Source: Takakia lepidozioides (lineage: Eukaryota; Streptophyta; Takakiopsida; Takakiales; Takakiaceae). Taken from it: 64,000 bases of DNA. Shown here piece by piece: positions 60,270 through 64,000 of this stretch (position 1 is its first letter; each line of letters starts with the position of its first letter). The notes under the pieces are model-generated. The model was not told the origin of the DNA. It did no database searches and saw nothing but the letters and a program-made list of their open reading frames with translations. The position numbers and the translations under genes are program-made. The stretch lies in NCBI GenBank assembly GCA_030704615.1, contig CM060731.1, positions 13,144,001 through 13,208,000 on the forward strand, written 5' to 3'.

Positions 60270-62097
60270 ATCTATGGCGCCGTAGTGTGGATTCCCCATG
60301 GCGTGGGGTACACTTGGCTTGACTTGTATTTGAGTGATGAGTTTATCTGCATGAGTTTATGCTTCAGCTTTGTGAGCTCGCATGAGCTTGTGCTTGTATT
60401 CTTCTTGTTTATCACTCGAGAAAGATGAGCTCGTATCTGTGAGTGCCAGGTACAAGTTAGTTGTAGCACTTGTGGTTTTTGCTTGAAAATGAGAGAAACC
60501 AGGTTGTTATGCAAGGAGCATCATGGAGCTCTTAGTAGTTAGGAGCGGAGGCGATGTGGGTTACGAGGTGCTAGACCTTGGCATTCGATCTTCAGCTTCA
60601 GAGATGAAAGCACCATGTTGCAGGTAATTCCAGAGCACCTTGATGGTTTCAGATTGTGTACATGCATGAGCAAGCACGATTGAGATTTGGTTGTTGGCAG
60701 TCCGGAATAGCTCCCCACACCTTGGTTGCTTTCCAGCTCGCACGCTTACTCACTAGTTTTTGGTCACTAACGGGCTTGCACCGTTCTCGGGGTTACTACT
60801 CCCTATATATACTTCTGTGATTGTCCGCGGGGGTTTCACAAACAACCTAGTCATTTTATCGCGAACCACCACGAAAACCCTCGATTCCCGGTGATGAGTC
60901 GCGGTGAGTCTTGGCCCACCCACCACGGCCCCATTGGACCATGATGAGTCCCAAGACTCCCCATGACTCCCACCACAAGGTTTCCGCCCATGGTGAGTCC
61001 TATGTCACCCCCACTGAGACCCACTAAGCTACCACCACCCCTCGTAGAACCACCCCCACCGCAATCCGGTGTGCGGGGCTCCACCTAGTGAGCGTCTCCG
61101 CCTCCTTGAGTGCCTTGGGCACTCAAGGGTGCTTCAGCTCCCGTACCTATTGTTGCCACTGCCCCCACCACGGGGGCAGCCCCTCTTGTGTCCCAACCCC
61201 CTGCCCTCAAGGCAAAGGGCCACAACACACACCCCTATCAACAGGGAGTCGATGTCCTCATCGACTTGTCCATTTTGTAGAAACTAACATCCAAGTTGTG
61301 GCGTCCAACATCAAGGAGTTTATTTCCGTACCATGGCGTCCCATGGCAAAGAACCAAACCCCCCACTTGACTCTACTCTCCACTAGCTAGTTCGGCCGAC
61401 TTCCTCCAAGTCCCAGCCAAGGGTGGAGCCTCTCAAGCTCCACCCAGTGCACTCTTCTTGGCCCACTTTAAGGCCAAGGAACGATCCTCCCTGAGGATCG
61501 AATTGCCTTATTGCAACAACATTGCTTGCGACCGCTCATGATGTCGCTTTTGGCATCACCTTGAGCAATGGTTCACCTTAAACCCCCTTTTAACTAGGAA
61601 GATAACTTGAATCAACCGTGCACCCCAATCGCTACAATTGGGTCCGCCTTGGAATGCGCCTGAGGTACGGGAACACGCCGAAACCACACTACGACTTCGT
61701 CCCGAGGTTACACGATTATAGTACGTGAACAGAAGCACGTAGCTTCCGCGTTAATCCGCACTACAAGACAACTCCCTCGGTAGTGCAATTATAGTAAGCG
61801 CACACGCCAGGTGCGCACTAGCACGTGAACTCCCATAGAAGGCGCAAGTTTCATTTCCCCTTGGATGGGAGTCACCCGATTTCGGCATTGCGCAAATACA
61901 CGATTAATCCAATTTACCTCTCCCACTTTTGTAAGCTAGCATGCATTCTACACACTAGCCAACCATGCCATGCATCACTATTCCAAACAAAATAGGAAGC
62001 ACAACATTTGGAAACCATTTCATTTATAAACAAAATTTGTACAACACAAGTTTTTGCAATCGGATTCCTGAGCTAGCTAAGCCAAACTAAGCATGCA
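60270..62097 (-). repeat. probable 3' LTR of element D, far end not defined
   Basis: The minus-strand start TGCATGCTTAGTTTGGC at 62097 follows a polypurine tract (GTGGGGGAGGAAA, complement of 62098-62110). A TATATATAGGGAG promoter-like box lies on the minus strand near 60812-60800. The other end, placed near 60.3 kb, is a guess because only one LTR is in the window. The stretch has no supported host gene. Confidence 0.45.
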
Positions 62098-64000
62098 TTT
62101 CCTCCCCCACGATCCAAGGTTGATGCCCCCATCAACGCTTCTTCTGCTTTTGAGGTCGCCTTTCGAAAGCTGCAACCACCTCGGATGTGTTTCCCATTTC
62201 TGAGGCACGCACCCAAGTTGCCTCCACTTGATGATAGCCCTTCCATTTCACGAGTTACTCCGTTTCTCGATTCTTGAACCTCCTTGACTTAAGCACTGCC
62301 TCCACCTCGTACTCAGGTTCATTTTCATGATCCAACAGCACAGGTAGCAGACGCAACACTTGATGCCGATTTGGACACGCTTCATCTTTGAAGTAAGGCT
62401 TCAAAAGGGAGACGTGGAATACCGGATGCACCTTGCTGTTTGCCGGCACCTCCACTTCATACACATCCTCATTCATAACCTTCTGGATGCGAAAAGGCCC
62501 CGCATACGAAGGTACAAACTTCGGACTCACTTCCGGAGGTAGTCGAAAATTCTTGATGTTCAACCAGACCTCCGTGCCTGCCTCAAACTTAACTTCCCTC
62601 CGTTTTCGGTTTGCCTACCGTTCATACCGTTTCCTAGCTTTGGCAATGTTGTACTTTGCGAGCTCCAACAAACGTTCGCGTTCTTCTAGCACCGCTACTG
62701 CTGCCGGTTCTTCAACGTCATGAACGGCCCAACTTGTCGGTACTAGAGGTGCTTTTCCATAGACCAATACGAAAGGGAAGACTCCCGTTGCGGAGTGTTT
62801 CTGCCGACACATAATTCCGTAAGATTTGCTTCATCACGGAATTCACTCTTTCCATTTGGCCGTCTGTCGTAGGTCGGAAGGCCATGCTCATCTTGAGCCT
62901 CGTCCCCATTTTCTTCCAAAGTGCCCTCCAAAATTTACTTGTAAACTTTGGATCGCGGTCCGAGACAATATCCTTCGGTAGTCCATGATGCTTGAAGACG
63001 TGGGCGATGTAAAGTCGTCCCGTCTCCTACGCCATTATCGTCTCCTTGGTGGGAATGAAATGGCCCATTTTATTGAACCTATCCACCACCACCACCATGA
63101 TTGCGTCGAATCTTTTTGATAGCGGCATAGCAGTCATGAAATCCATCGAGACACTTTCCCAAGACCCCCCTGGAATCGGCAAGGGTTATAAGAGCCTCGT
63201 TTGCTTTTTGTACTTGCTCCGGTTTTGTTGGCATGTGGTGCATGTCTTGACATATTCCTCGGCCTCCCCCCTCAGTTTGGGCCAGAAATACTCTTTCTTC
63301 AAGAGTGTCGCGGTGCGCTTAGCTCCACCGTGGCCCGCAAGCGGGCCATCATGGCATTCTCTCAAGAGACTATCTCTGATCCCTCCCTTCGGCACGTAGA
63401 GATGCTTTTGCTTATACCGAAGCAGTCCATTGTGCAAGTGGAACTGCGATTTAATCCCCAGCCTCAAGTCCCGCATCACGGACTTCGCCATCTCAGCCTT
63501 CCGGTAAGCCTTCCGGAACTTCCGTTGGAGCGTCGTCTCGCCCCTGTACACCAACATGAGCTGCTGCTTTCTACTTAAAGCATCGGCTGCCACATTGTCC
63601 CGTCCCGGTTTGTACTGGATATCCACGTCGAACACTACCAAAGTGTCTTGTCACCTAAGTTATTTTGGGGACAACTTAGGCTGTGTGGCAAAATACTTCA
63701 CTGTGACATTGTTTGTGAACACCTTCACCGGGTTGGAACCAACATAGTGGCGCCAAAGCTCAAGGCAATGCACCACCGCCTTCATTTCTTTCTCGTGCGT
63801 AGGCCACTGTCGTTCCACTTCATTCAGTTTCTTACTTTCGTAAGTCACTGGACGTCCATCCTGCATGAGCACACCCCCAATTGCGAAGTCCGACGCATCT
63901 GTATGAATCTCAAATGGATGGTCGAACTCCGGGATTTTCAGGACTGGAGCTTCCGCCATCCGCTGCTTCAACTCGGCAAAAGCTTGGCCACAAAAGGTGT
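62098..64000 (-). mobile_element. Ty3/gypsy chromovirus D, 3' part of pol, cut by window end
   Basis: Minus-strand order: RNase H (63971-63660; FEIHTDASDFAIGGVLMQDG, EKEMKAVVHCLE, KVFTNNVTVKYF where TDH is usual), linker and integrase zinc domain (63641-63186; VDIQYKPGRDNVAADALSR, GHGGAKRTATLLKKEYFWP..CTTCQQNR), integrase core remnants (62909-62740; FRPTTDGQMERVNSV), and a C-terminal region (62563-62255; [36 protein letters not shown]) of chromodomain type. Stops and frame shifts separate the blocks, so it is defective. It is a different family from A/C and B. Confidence 0.82.

Overview
The window is nuclear DNA of a green plant (streptophyte). The evidence is spliced genes with GT..AG introns, a chloroplast-lumen immunophilin with a two-part transit/Tat signal, a PPR remnant of plant type, a cytosolic-type tRNA-Lys(UUU), and many plant-type retroelements (Ty3/gypsy chromoviruses, LINEs, a tRNA-like SINE, hAT and MULE relatives). 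Large introns, LINE debris inside an intron and very dense repeats suggest a big genome (fern, lycophyte, bryophyte or charophyte scale). The clade cannot be fixed from sequence alone.

Layout. 1-2.5 kb: decayed, unrecognised minus-strand coding sequence. 2.5-12.5 kb: a repeat nest made of a 5'-truncated gypsy element (A, minus), a ~108-bp minisatellite, several tRNA-like SINE copies, and a complete but mutated chromovirus (B, 5642-11895) with two LTRs and a TCCGG target duplication that splits a SINE. 12.76-16.1 kb: a five-exon C2-domain gene with an antisense LINE fragment in its last intron. 17.2-19.6 kb: a five-exon FKBP13 gene. 19.6-31.6 kb: gene-poor sequence with a direct duplication, a 48-bp palindrome, a PPR remnant, tRNA-Lys, a hAT transposase relic, a fold-back MITE and a palindrome/TGACGTGGC module. 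32.0-41.9 kb: two divergent genes, an open MULE-like transposase with GCM/WRKY-type and SWIM zinc fingers (minus), and a multi-exon protein with a permuted DNA-methyltransferase-like domain (plus), whose introns carry a tandem hairpin array. 42.0-49.6 kb: a second copy of family A (element C, plus) with rearranged LTR sequence inside pol. 51.1-58.5 kb: a seven-exon minus-strand gene for a ~1355-aa signal-anchored thioredoxin-fold protein ending in an AlgH/UPF0301 (DUF179) domain. 58.9-64 kb: a LINE 3' fragment and the 3' part of another chromovirus (D, minus), cut by the window end.

Three host genes (C2 protein, FKBP13, thioredoxin-AlgH protein) splice in frame throughout and look functional. 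FKBP13 acts in the thylakoid lumen; the thioredoxin-AlgH protein probably enters the secretory or another membrane system. The best candidate for something undescribed is the divergent transposase/methyltransferase pair at 32-42 kb: either a composite mobile element that carries its own DNA-modification-like gene, or two unrelated neighbours. No terminal repeats were found to settle this.
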